A stretch of DNA of 25,828 nt, taken from the NCBI GenBank assembly GCA_036389255.1, contig DASVQI010000037.1, forward strand, positions 1 to 25,828. Direction: 5' to 3'. The notes beneath the pieces are model-generated. The model saw nothing but the letters and a program-made list of their open reading frames with translations. It ran no database searches and was not told the origin of the DNA. Made by a program: the position numbers and the translations under genes. Shown one piece after another: positions 1-9,262 of the stretch. Each line of letters begins with the position of its first letter. The first letter of the stretch is position 1. The stretch is from JACVRN01 sp036389255 (GTDB taxonomy: Bacteria; Acidobacteriota; Blastocatellia; Pyrinomonadales; Pyrinomonadaceae).

Positions 1-273
1 CTTGACATAATCGGCGTGGCCGGGGCAGTCCACGTGAGCGTAGTGACGGTTGGGAGTCTCGTACTCGACGTGGGCGGTGGCGATGGTGATGCCACGGGCC
101 TTCTCCTCCGGCGCGTTATCAATGGAATCGAAGGCGCGGACGGTAATCTTCGGGTTATGCTTGGCCAAGACTTTGGTGATGGCGGCGGTGAGAGTGGTTT
201 TGCCGTGGTCAACGTGGCCGATGGTGCCGATGTTGACGTGCGGCTTACTGCGATCAAATTTCTCCTTGCTCAT
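1..273 (-). CDS. tuf: Elongation factor Tu, N-terminal part (runs off the left edge)
   Basis: EF-Tu is the GTPase that delivers aminoacyl-tRNA to the ribosome. Only the first 91 codons are present. They show the G1 loop GHVDHGKT (residues 19-26), the switch I segment RGITI (60-64) and the G3 motif DCPGH (82-86), all standard. The ATG start at 273 follows a GAGAGG ribosome binding site with about 7 nt spacing. It is the last visible gene of the str operon (rpsL-rpsG-fusA-tuf), 61 bp after fusA. Codon use is of the highly expressed type: Arg only CGC/CGT, Ile only ATC/ATT. This contrasts with the other tuf fragment at the right edge. The identification is certain; the missing part cannot be judged. 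Confidence 0.97.
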   Translation of the reverse strand, partial: MSKEKFDRSKPHVNIGTIGHVDHGKTTLTAAITKVLAKHNPKITVRAFDSIDNAPEEKARGITIATAHVEYETPNRHYAHVDCPGHADYVK

Positions 274-304
274 CTCTTTACCTCTCGCTCCTCTATTAAA
301 AGGA

Positions 305-323
305 ATTGATTCACTGAATCAAT
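305..323. repeat. Perfect odd palindrome in the fusA-tuf spacer
   Basis: The spacer holds ATTGATTCA, one central base, then TGAATCAAT: two 9-base arms that are perfect reverse complements. It lies between the fusA stop (335-337) and the tuf ribosome binding site. The word TGAATCAAT recurs in a second palindrome at 6804-6820. It could be a small RNA hairpin, an operator-like site or a repeat-family remnant. There is no T-run on the minus strand that would make it a terminator. Confidence 0.6.
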
Positions 324-334
324 CTCTTCATCCC

Positions 335-2437
<2,103 letters not shown>

Positions 2438-2443
2438 GATAAA

Positions 2444-2514
2444 ACTCAGGTATCGGGTGTCAGGTGCCGGGTGTCAGTTCTTTCTTTTACCGAAACCTGA
2501 CACCTGAGACTCAG
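2444..2514. repeat. Dyad element with 6-bp flanking direct repeats in the rpsG-fusA spacer
   Basis: A 59-bp segment (2450-2508) built from the word TCAGGTGTCAGG and its reverse complement (CCTGACACCTGA at the right side) can fold into an imperfect hairpin. It is flanked by the direct repeat ACTCAG at 2444-2449 and 2509-2514. Removing one repeat copy plus the interior would leave a compact spacer of about 24 bp. It resembles the element at 16803-16874 in size, in the words used and in its right end (CTGAG before the repeat). A small non-autonomous mobile repeat is an inference; the dyad and flanking repeats are directly visible. Confidence 0.6.
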
Positions 2515-2526
2515 CCCCCGCTTTTC

Positions 2527-2997
2527 CTACCACTTGTAATGCGCAAACGCTTTGTTGGCCTCGGCCATGCGATGCGTGTCCTCTTTCTTCTTGACGGCGT
2601 TGCCGCGATTGTTAGCGGCGTCCAGCAGCTCTCCCGCGAGGCGATCCATCATGGTCTTTTCGCCGCGCGAGCGCGCGTACTGAACAATCCAGCGAATCGC
2701 AAGCGAGCCGCGACGCTCCTGATGAACCTCAATCGGCACCTGATAGGTGGAGCCGCCCACGCGGCGCGATTTGACTTCCACCGTCGGCTTGACGTTGTCA
2801 ATCGCGCGCTTGAAGACCTTGAGGGCGTCTTCGCCCGTCTTCTCGCCTATCTGAGTGAGCGCGCCGTAGAAAATGGCCTCGGCGGTAGACTTCTTGCCGT
2901 CCCACATGACGCCGTTGATGAACTTCGTCACCAGAGGGCTTCCGTAAACCGGGTCGGGCAGCACTTCGCGTCTTTCAGCAACTCTTCGTCTTGGCAT
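2527..2997 (-). CDS. rpsG: 30S ribosomal protein S7
   Basis: This 156-residue protein starts MPRRRVAERREVLPDPVYGS and shows the S7 core, including GGSTYQVPIEV and the C-terminal HRMAEANKAFAHYKW. S7 nucleates assembly of the 3' domain of 16S rRNA and lines the E/P-site mRNA path. The length is usual for bacterial S7. It follows rpsL after only 13 bp, so the two are certainly cotranscribed. The E. coli type of S7 autoregulatory site between rpsL and rpsG does not fit in such a short spacer. Confidence 0.98.
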   Translation of the reverse strand: MPRRRVAERREVLPDPVYGSPLVTKFINGVMWDGKKSTAEAIFYGALTQIGEKTGEDALKVFKRAIDNVKPTVEVKSRRVGGSTYQVPIEVHQERRGSLAIRWIVQYARSRGEKTMMDRLAGELLDAANNRGNAVKKKEDTHRMAEANKAFAHYKW

Positions 2998-3010
2998 AAT
3001 TCAGTACTCT

Positions 3011-3406
3011 TTACTTTTTAGCTCCGGCCGCGCCTGCCTTCGGGCGTTTCGCGCCGTACTTGGAGCGTCCCTGTTTGCGGTCTGCCACGCCGACGGAGTC
3101 CAGCGTGCCGCGAATGACGTGATAGCGCACGCCCGGCAAATCCTTAACGCGACCACCACGGATTAGCACAATCGAGTGCTCCTGCAAGTTATGGCCGACG
3201 CCCGGGATGTAGGTCGTGACCTCTATGCCGTTGGTCAGGCGCACGCGAGCCACCTTGCGCAAGGCGGAATTCGGTTTCTTGGGCGTCTGTGTGTAAACGC
3301 GCGTGCATACGCCGCGCTTTTGCGGCGACTCCTGAAGCGCGGGGCTGGCCGTCTTGTACTTGACTCTCTGGCGGCCTTTGCGAACAAGCTGATTAATAGT
3401 CGGCAC
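3011..3406 (-). CDS. rpsL: 30S ribosomal protein S12 (GTG start)
   Basis: This 131-residue decoding-centre protein carries the invariant segments PKKPNSALRK and GGRVKDLPGVRYH. The Lys residues in these two segments that are altered in streptomycin-resistant strains are wild type, and the Asp of VKDLPG, methylthiolated in many bacteria, is present. The conserved start MPTINQLVRKG places initiation on GTG at 3404-3406; no upstream ATG fits. An AGGA ribosome binding site lies about 10 nt before it. It is the first gene of the str operon, behind a leader of about 450 nt from the promoter at 3864-3892. The C-terminal tail is Ala/Lys-rich as in relatives. Confidence 0.98.
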   Translation of the reverse strand: MPTINQLVRKGRQRVKYKTASPALQESPQKRGVCTRVYTQTPKKPNSALRKVARVRLTNGIEVTTYIPGVGHNLQEHSIVLIRGGRVKDLPGVRYHVIRGTLDSVGVADRKQGRSKYGAKRPKAGAAGAKK

Positions 3407-3857
3407 TGTTTTGCAGTCCTTTTATCTCGAATTCATCGCGCCCGCAGGGCTCGCTTCCAAGCCTTTCAGAGCGCAAAAAGGTGCTTGGCCTGCCTCTTTC
3501 CAGAACCAGTCTGGCAGTCAGCGCAAGCAAAGCTGCCTGTTAACTCATGTGATTAATAAGGGATGTTCTGAACGCTTAGGGTGCGGATACTGGCTTCCCT
3601 TACAAGCCGAAACTTTTCTGTGGCGTCTATGATTTTGACTGAAGAACAGCTTCCCTTCGGGGAAGGCCGTTTTCCTTGAATTTCCGAAGGCGTTGGAAGC
3701 TTCTGGCCTCTTAAAGGCCCGCTTTCGCCCGGAATTACGCCACAATATTTGTCAAACGGCTAATCATGGCCTTAACGACGACCAGCCGGGCAACGCCTCC
3801 ACACCAACAGAACCCTTCAGAGCGTTGCACTGTAACTTTCAGACTGTGAGTCCGAAA
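3407..3857 (-). other. Long 5' leader of the str operon, no gene seen
   Basis: About 450 nt separate the likely transcription start (near 3857) from the rpsL GTG. No convincing coding sequence was found; the few short open frames lack a ribosome binding site and recognisable sequence. One clear small hairpin is CTTCCC-CGAA-GGGAAG (minus strand, near 3649-3664). A lone TTGACA (minus, near 3751) has no good -10 partner. No known riboswitch or ribosomal-protein leader was recognised. The length suggests post-transcriptional control, but this is inference. Confidence 0.5.
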
Positions 3858-3863
3858 CGAGAA

Positions 3864-3892
3864 ACTATAAAGGCTAACTCTTTATCTGTCAA
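3864..3892 (-). promoter_or_regulatory. Near-consensus housekeeping promoter for the str operon
   Basis: On the minus strand the sequence reads TTGACA (3887-3892), a 17-nt spacer, then TATAGT (3864-3869): 6/6 and 5/6 matches to the sigma70 consensus with ideal spacing. The -35 box overlaps the last codons of the kinase gene, whose stop is at 3882-3884. The expected start of transcription is near 3857. This is the best promoter match in the window and fits the need for high ribosomal protein expression. Confidence 0.8.
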
Positions 3893-5951
3893 GCCGCGAG
3901 CGGCCTATATCGCCCCTGCTCGTGCGTGTAGTCAGATGCAGCCGCTCGCGCATGCGCTTCTGCCAGTTCCGGTCGGGCAGTTCTTCCTCCTCAAACTCCC
4001 TGAACACCTCTCTGAGCGTCTCGCCCCCGGCCAGACGGGTCTTCCAGTATACCAGCGCCGTGACGATGGAACTGAAGCTGGCCATCACTATTGTCAGGGG
4101 CATCTGTGCCAGTTGAAAGATATTGTTAAAGGCGTTGACGTGCAGCTTTCCGGGATTGTAGGCCTTGATAATCGTGACGGCCAGAAAGCCCAGAACTGCA
4201 CCCGTCAGGAAGGGGATGAATAACTGTATCATTATGACGGTTATAACCGTTCGCCAAGAGCGCCGGGTCAGCTCTTTGGCGCGACGGAAGGCAGCGCGCC
4301 CCCGTATGCCCTCCATCATCACGACCGGAGTCACCAAGTAATAAGTGATGAGCACGTAAAGCCCCGGCGCTACGCAGAGCGTCATCCCCAGTATGGTCAG
4401 GAAGCTGAAGGCCATGCCCGTCAGGGTAAGCGGCTTGAGCCTCTTCCTGAGCGCGGCAAAAGCTGGCTTGAGCTTGAGCGGGCGCAAGGGCGCAGCCAGT
4501 AGTTGAGTCACCAGACGGGTCGTCAGGCCCACAATGACCGCGCCCACGAAGAAGGCCATGAAGAGATTCAACAGGCTCAAAACAGCGCCTATGGTATTGC
4601 CAATCGGGCGCGGCACTACGCCGTTTGCGGTCAGGTTGCTGAGGATGATTTGCGTCAGCGTCAACAGGATGAGCGGCGAATAGACTATCAGCACCAGACG
4701 CAGAAAGAGCGGCAGATGCTCGCTAAAGAGCGTGAGCGCGCGCCTCAACAGCGAAGCCGTGCCCTCCGAATTAGCGCGTAGAGAGCTGGCGAAGGCGGCG
4801 GCTGTCTGCGGACGCCACGCAGGGTCTTTGGCAAGCGCGGACATAATCACGCCCGCGACCTTCTTCGGAACCTTCTTTACGTCGAGCGGCGGGGGCTGTG
4901 CCGTCAGGTGCTGCTGTATGACCGTCTCCATGTTGCCGTTAAAGGGAGTCTGGCCCGCGAGCATCTGATAGCCTATGACGCCTAAAGAGTATATGTCCGA
5001 GCGAGCGTCCGACGTTTCGCCGCGACACTGCTCAGGCGACATGTAGAGCGGCGTGCCCAGAATTGAGCCGATGCGCGTCAGCCTCTCGTCAACTGCGGTA
5101 TTGCCGCCTAGTTGCTGGCCTGTCGTGCGCTTTTCGAGGATACGCGTGCTGCCTTCATCGGCAACCGGAGCCTGCGGCGGCGGAAGCATCCGCGTAGAAG
5201 ATTCTTCCCCATCGTCTTCCGTCACGGACGGAGGCGTGCGAATCATTGTAGGTGATTCCTTAAACTCCGTGTCCGGCATCGCTCCTGAATCGCTTTGCGC
5301 CGCGTCACTCTGGCCGCCCGTTGCAGAGGGGGTCAGCGTGGGTGATTCGAGCGAGAAAGAATCGGGCGGCTTGGTGCCGGGAGCAGCCATCATGCTTTCG
5401 CGCTCTGCGGCCCAGTTGCCTTCCGTCGAGTCGCCCAGACGAGCTATGCCGAAGTCCAGAACCTTCACCGTGTAGCTGCCGCGACGATTAGGCTCAAGCC
5501 AGATGTTGTCGGGCTTCAAATCACGATGAACGATTCCCTGCTGGTGCGCTTCGTCCACGGCTGAGCAGGTCTGCTCAAGTATGTCCACGACCCAGTTGAG
5601 AGGCAGGCTGGCTTCTTCCATCATGACTTCGGCCAGCGTGCAGCCGTCCAAGTATTCCATCACCAGATAGGCCACGCGCTCGTCCTGAACGCCCACCCGC
5701 CCAAAGCCGAAGTCCGTCACGTCAACGACGTTCGGATGCCTGAGCCTTCCTGCGGCACGCGCCTCCCTGCGGAAGCGCTCAACGAACTCTCCGTGCTTCA
5801 TGAATTCAGGCGTGATGACTTTGAGCGCAACGGGTCTTTCCGTCCCCAGGTGAGTGGCCAGAAAGACCGTGCCCATGCCGCCCTGTCCGAGCAGCTTTTC
5901 TATGCGATATTTTTCGTCCAGAACTTCGCCAACCAGATGCGCGAGCTTCAT
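3882..5951 (-). CDS. Membrane-bound Ser/Thr protein kinase with C-terminal polytopic domain
   Basis: This 689-residue protein has an N-terminal Hanks-type kinase: glycine loop GQGGMG (22-27), ATP-binding Lys44, catalytic HRDLKPDN (142-149), DFG (166-168), GTPLYMSPEQ (299-308) and RPQT near the end of the domain (~390). About 120 residues of Ser/Thr/Pro/Asp-rich sequence are inserted between the DFG and GTP motifs, inside the activation loop. Residues ~408-640 form about five hydrophobic segments with a motif (AFRRAKELTRRSWRTVI) like that of glycerophosphodiester phosphodiesterase-type membrane domains. The usual single-TM PASTA or TPR sensor is absent. An AGAGGGG ribosome binding site precedes the ATG at 5951. 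All catalytic residues are present, so it is probably active. Substrates and signal are unknown. Its 3' end overlaps the str promoter. Confidence 0.93.
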   Translation of the reverse strand: MKLAHLVGEVLDEKYRIEKLLGQGGMGTVFLATHLGTERPVALKVITPEFMKHGEFVERFRREARAAGRLRHPNVVDVTDFGFGRVGVQDERVAYLVMEYLDGCTLAEVMMEEASLPLNWVVDILEQTCSAVDEAHQQGIVHRDLKPDNIWLEPNRRGSYTVKVLDFGIARLGDSTEGNWAAERESMMAAPGTKPPDSFSLESPTLTPSATGGQSDAAQSDSGAMPDTEFKESPTMIRTPPSVTEDDGEESSTRMLPPPQAPVADEGSTRILEKRTTGQQLGGNTAVDERLTRIGSILGTPLYMSPEQCRGETSDARSDIYSLGVIGYQMLAGQTPFNGNMETVIQQHLTAQPPPLDVKKVPKKVAGVIMSALAKDPAWRPQTAAAFASSLRANSEGTASLLRRALTLFSEHLPLFLRLVLIVYSPLILLTLTQIILSNLTANGVVPRPIGNTIGAVLSLLNLFMAFFVGAVIVGLTTRLVTQLLAAPLRPLKLKPAFAALRKRLKPLTLTGMAFSFLTILGMTLCVAPGLYVLITYYLVTPVVMMEGIRGRAAFRRAKELTRRSWRTVITVIMIQLFIPFLTGAVLGFLAVTIIKAYNPGKLHVNAFNNIFQLAQMPLTIVMASFSSIVTALVYWKTRLAGGETLREVFREFEEEELPDRNWQKRMRERLHLTTRTSRGDIGRSRLDR

Positions 5952-6222
5952 GCGGCCCCTCTGCTAAAGTTGAAGAACATCCTCAGCCCCACGCGCTCAG
6001 AGCCTGCGCCGGGGCGGAAAGTAACATCAAGCGGTTCCTGAAATGATGGAAGAAGAGATTTTCAAGGGATTCGGGAAAGATTGCAAGCCGCGCCATTTTA
6101 CCGCAGCCGCTCTTTTATCTTCGGCAACGTGAAATATACGAAGGCCAACGGACGCGCGTTGCATTATTTTCCGTGCTATAGTTTCAAGGCGATTCCATAA
6201 AAGACGTACAAAGGATAAGGGT

Positions 6223-6777
6223 ATGCCTACAGAGCGCGGCAAGACTATCTGCTTCATAGACAACGCAAACATCTATCACGGCCAGCAGGACGCGGGCTGG
6301 CGCATTGACTGGGAGAAGTTCATAAAGTATCTGGAGCAGGACGGGGGAGAAATCTGGCAGACCTACTTCTTCGCCTCTGAACACAACCCGCCGCTCGCGG
6401 GCGAGACGAGCTTTTACCAGTTCCTCAAAGAGCAGTTGCGGTGGGAAGTCATAGTTTATCCACTGGGCATGCGAACCGTAAGCTGCAACAACTGCGACCA
6501 CACTCACACGACGCTGGTCGAGAAGGGCGTTGACGTCGGACTCGCCACGCGCATGTTGACGCTCGGCATTAATCAGGCTTACGAGACGGCCATTCTGGTG
6601 GCGGGTGACCGCGACTACCTTGAGACGGTCAAGTTCGTCAAGGGGCTTGGGCTGCGCGTAGAGGTCGCCTCTTGGCGAAGCGGCCTCTCCAACGAGCTTG
6701 AAACGGAATCAAGCGCCCCCGTCATCTTTCTGGACGAGCTTAAAGACGAGATAGGCAGGAACGGGACGGACAAATAA
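6223..6777 (+). CDS. NYN-domain (LabA/DUF88-type) nuclease-like protein
   Basis: This 184-residue cytoplasmic protein has the PIN-like NYN fold, usually an RNA-directed metal-dependent nuclease. The acidic signature is intact: FIDNANIY (Asp13, Asn14), EKGVDVGLATRM (Asp104) and VAGDRDYLETV (Asp129, Asp131). A CNNCDHTH cluster (Cys88, Cys91, His93, His95) in the middle could bind a metal or be structural. Start: ATG 6223 behind AAAGGATAAGGG. It is transcribed away from the kinase gene (271 bp apart) and converges with the next gene. A TATAGT at 6177-6182 could be a -10 box but lacks a properly spaced -35. The family is clear; the RNA target is unknown. Confidence 0.88.
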   Translation: MPTERGKTICFIDNANIYHGQQDAGWRIDWEKFIKYLEQDGGEIWQTYFFASEHNPPLAGETSFYQFLKEQLRWEVIVYPLGMRTVSCNNCDHTHTTLVEKGVDVGLATRMLTLGINQAYETAILVAGDRDYLETVKFVKGLGLRVEVASWRSGLSNELETESSAPVIFLDELKDEIGRNGTDK

Positions 6778-6803
6778 GTCTCGGAAAAGAATTTGTTCAT
6801 CGG

Positions 6804-6820
6804 TTCATTGAATCAATGAA
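6804..6820. repeat. Palindrome between convergent genes, possible terminator
   Basis: TTCATTGA, one base, TCAATGAA: two perfect 8-base arms in the 54-bp gap between the converging NYN gene and the unknown membrane protein gene. Outer matches (AAGAATT on the left, AATTCTT on the right) lengthen the dyad imperfectly. The words are shared with the palindrome at 305-323. It might end both transcripts, but it is AT-rich with no clear U-tract. Confidence 0.5.
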
Positions 6821-6831
6821 TCAATTCTTCT

Positions 6832-7512
6832 TCACCACTGGCGCTGGAATAGAGGAAGGACGCTTTGCGCTCCCCATTGCAGGTACTGGCCGACCTGCTG
6901 AGGCTGCGCGCGATTACTCAGGCGGTAGACGAATAGCTGGCTTCCGCCGCCCTCCGTGTGCAGCCCCTGATTGGCCTCGTAGAAGGCCAGAATATTCTCC
7001 TGAAACGTGCGCCTGATTCCCTGCTCGTCCTGACCGCGCAGCAGATATCTTTTCGAGAACTCCGGGCGCTGTGCAAAGTCTATATCCTGATAGCCCAGCG
7101 CGCTTATGAACTTGTGCATGAAGTTCTCCGGGCTAAGCGTGAACATTGGAAGCTGAAGCTTGGGGCTCTCAAAATAGAGCACGCTCTGAGTGTAAGTGTG
7201 GCTGTTCTTGCCGCTCCCTACCGTGTAGCGGTAATCGAAGATGGCCGCCTTCGCCCCGTTAATCTCGCCGTAAATCATGTTCTTGATGCTCTTCGAGTGG
7301 CCCGTGTTGAAGAGGTTGAAGTAGCCCGTGTGGGGAATCATCGCTAGCTGGGCCACGGGCGCAAACGCCCAACCCATCTGCTGTGCCACCAGCTGCATAG
7401 CCAGCGTGCGTTCCTTCTCCTTCTTGTTGTTATAGATGACGATGGCAACGATGAGGCCAATGATAAAAACGAAGAAGAGAATGGGGACTAAGAGTGGTAA
7501 GATTTTTGCCAT
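6832..7512 (-). CDS. Single-pass membrane protein of unknown function
   Basis: The 226-residue protein begins with a hydrophobic segment (about residues 6-28) followed by NNKKEKER, indicating an N-terminal anchor with the rest soluble. The soluble part has the pattern F-LFNTG, IYGEINGAKAAIFDYRYTVG, F-LSPENF, DIDFAQRPEFSKRYLLRG and VR-F. From memory this matches a widespread uncharacterised family of bacterial anchored proteins; I cannot assign a function. No good ribosome binding site is visible before the ATG at 7512. The degenerate MBL-fold gene lies 100 bp upstream on the same strand, so the two may share a transcript. A small hairpin (ACATCT/AGATGT, 7558-7574) lies in that gap. Confidence 0.8.
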   Translation of the reverse strand: MAKILPLLVPILFFVFIIGLIVAIVIYNNKKEKERTLAMQLVAQQMGWAFAPVAQLAMIPHTGYFNLFNTGHSKSIKNMIYGEINGAKAAIFDYRYTVGSGKNSHTYTQSVLYFESPKLQLPMFTLSPENFMHKFISALGYQDIDFAQRPEFSKRYLLRGQDEQGIRRTFQENILAFYEANQGLHTEGGGSQLFVYRLSNRAQPQQVGQYLQWGAQSVLPLFQRQW

Positions 7513-7612
7513 GATTATCGAGCGCCGGGAGACTCCAGAAAAATAGACTGAGCAGAGACATCTATGCCAGATGTGAGGACTCTAAGTCAATCTTCACTTT
7601 TGTCTTTTACTT

Positions 7613-8518
7613 CTACCTTTCTTTAGCTATCTCATGCTTCCTGCCGTCGGACGTAATGGAGATTTCCCCGCTCGCGTCCGTGCGGTAGATTTCAGCCTTC
7701 ACGGCCTTGAGGCGGTCAAGGGTTTCCTGCGCGGGCGCGTTACCTGCTCCGGTTGAGATGATGGCGAACTTCGGCTGAACCACCGAGAGCATCTTTTCGC
7801 TCAGGGAGTCGCGCGAGCCGCCGTCACCGACCATTAGAAAAGGCGCCCAGATGTTCTGCCGCGCTTCAACCAGCCGCGCCGCCGTTGCCGCGCCAGCGCC
7901 GCTCATGATGAGCATGACGAACTCTCTGTAAAGCAGGCGCACGACGACCGAATTTGCATTCTCACGGCTTTCGCCCGCGACCGGCTCAAGCCAGCTTCCG
8001 TCCCCTGCCGGATTGATGATGTCCAGACGCGCTCCGCCGCCTAAATCGAAGAACTGTCCGCGACGGGCCGCGATGACGGGGATGCCCGCGCTCTGGACTG
8101 CGGCCAGCATCTGTTGATAAGTATCCGTCTTCCATGGCTGCGCGCTGTCAACAAAGCTTTTGACGACGATGTCGCTGCTTGCGGCCACGCGGCGCATCCC
8201 GCCTATGTAATCTGCGCCCGCCTGCGTCGCCACCGCCACCTCAAGATTGCGCACGCCCCTGCGGCGAATCGCGTTTAGGACACGCGAGCCCGCGTCGGCA
8301 GGCCCCGCGTCTATGAGCGCGGCCTTGCCCGTGGGCGAGATAACCAGCACGCTCTGCCCGCGCCCCACGTCCAGCACGTAGACCTGCAAGCGGCCCGGCG
8401 CTGAAGGATTCGTGGCGGCTTCAGCCGGAGAGACGGACGGGCCTCGCAGAGCAAAGCCGCCCAGTATGAAGATAATCGCTGCCGACATCAGCACAGGCGG
8501 CAATAGATAACTTTTCAT
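7613..8518 (-). CDS. Exported ComEC/Rec2-type metallo-beta-lactamase-fold protein, metal site lost
   Basis: About 301 residues with an N-terminal signal sequence or anchor (LLPPVLMSAAIIFILGG) and then the ComEC/Rec2 MBL-fold framework: VYVLDVGRGQSVLVISPTGK, LIDAG, VLNAIRRRGV and NANSVVVRLLY. Each position where family members keep metal ligands is changed. The HxHxDH motif reads QAGADY, TGD reads SGAG, PHHGS reads VGDGGS, and the later GNxYGHP segment reads GNAPAQ. The fold appears kept and the hydrolase chemistry lost. I chose the ATG at 8518 because AAGGA lies 8 nt before it; an ATG at 8527 (304 residues) directly abuts that AAGG and is less likely. It may pair with the unknown membrane protein downstream. 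Function unknown. Confidence 0.85.
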   Translation of the reverse strand: MKSYLLPPVLMSAAIIFILGGFALRGPSVSPAEAATNPSAPGRLQVYVLDVGRGQSVLVISPTGKAALIDAGPADAGSRVLNAIRRRGVRNLEVAVATQAGADYIGGMRRVAASSDIVVKSFVDSAQPWKTDTYQQMLAAVQSAGIPVIAARRGQFFDLGGGARLDIINPAGDGSWLEPVAGESRENANSVVVRLLYREFVMLIMSGAGAATAARLVEARQNIWAPFLMVGDGGSRDSLSEKMLSVVQPKFAIISTGAGNAPAQETLDRLKAVKAEIYRTDASGEISITSDGRKHEIAKER

Positions 8519-8620
8519 CCCGTACATCCTTATTCCAGATGATGTAAAGAGAACGGGCGCGGTGTTTCATGACCACGCCCGGCTCTTAACCCGTTATTAC
8601 GAAAGATGCGCTCGCGGGCT

Positions 8621-8980
8621 TCACGATTGCGGCTTGGCGAAGATGTTAGCGCCTTCAAAATCTATGAAGACAAATGGCTCGTCGCCTTCGACCCATGCAT
8701 CGTGTCCGGCCGGGACTACGCCCACGTCGCCCGGTTCCCACATAATCTCCGTCCCGTCGTCCATCTTCATCCTCATGCGTCCGGATACCACGTACCATTT
8801 GTGGGCCACTTGGCAACTGTTGCCGCCCGCAATCGGCTTGACGCACTCAGACCAGCTCCAGCCCGGCTCAAAGGTGGCGCGCATCACTTCCAAGTCTCCG
8901 ACCTGCACTACCTCTACGCGACCCTTGTCGAAGGGTCTGGTTTCGTCCGGGTTGTCAAAGTTCTGTCTGATTTCGGCCAT
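8621..8980 (-). CDS. Small single-domain cupin protein
   Basis: This 119-residue protein contains one cupin barrel: PGWSWSECVKPIAGG, CQVAHKWYVVSGRMRMKMDDGTE (His60) and PGDVGVVPAGHDAWV (His93). The pair of His residues plus a nearby acidic residue could hold a metal, although the first motif is reduced compared with classical cupins. Related small cupins are usually annotated only by domain. It starts at ATG 8980 behind a strong GGAGG site about 9 nt away. A plausible promoter lies at 9029-9057, so it is probably expressed on its own. The 94 bp between its stop and the MBL-type gene show no clear terminator. Substrate unknown. Confidence 0.88.
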   Translation of the reverse strand: MAEIRQNFDNPDETRPFDKGRVEVVQVGDLEVMRATFEPGWSWSECVKPIAGGNSCQVAHKWYVVSGRMRMKMDDGTEIMWEPGDVGVVPAGHDAWVEGDEPFVFIDFEGANIFAKPQS

Positions 8981-9028
8981 AAGAGTTAACCTCCAAAGTG
9001 TTATTAAAGCATTAGTACAAGTCCATCG

Positions 9029-9057
9029 CTTCTACAGCAAAACAGGACGCCCGTCAA
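9029..9057 (-). promoter_or_regulatory. Possible promoter of the cupin gene
   Basis: Minus strand TTGACG (9052-9057), a 17-nt spacer and TAGAAG (9029-9034). The -35 is 5/6 and the -10 is 4/6 against consensus, about 50 nt upstream of the cupin start. The spacing is ideal but the -10 is only fair. Confidence 0.45.
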
Positions 9058-9262
9058 CAAAATTAGCCGCCCGCCTAGCGGCTGCCGCGATACTTTCGTC
9101 AAACAAAGCCAAGTATTTCGCCATCGAACCTATTCACATAAGGCGCACATCTATAACACTTCACTAAAACGAGCGCCGAATCTCAAAGGCAGTCTCGCAG
9201 AGGTGATTAAGACAGACTGAAACATACAAACTTTCTAACCTTCAAGGGGGATTTTCCAAAAA

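Noticed and set aside
3545..3745. 66-codon minus-strand frame in the rpsL leader, a possible leader peptide
   Set aside because: No ribosome binding site and a basic, low-complexity translation. It does not end near a hairpin that would suggest attenuation.
3730..3770. TTGACA on the minus strand in the rpsL leader as a second promoter
   Set aside because: No acceptable -10 box at 16-18 nt; the nearest AT-rich hexamer is too close.
3693..4223. 176-codon plus-strand frame across the kinase 3' end
   Set aside because: It overlaps the clear kinase C-terminal domain and the str promoter; no homology seen.
6159..6182. TTGCAT and TATAGT as promoter of the NYN gene
   Set aside because: The spacing is only 12 nt, too short for a sigma70-type promoter. 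Kept only as a remark in the gene entry.
7613..8518. MBL-fold gene as a pseudogene
   Set aside because: The frame is intact over ~300 codons with signal sequence, ribosome binding site and conserved structural motifs; only the metal ligands are changed.
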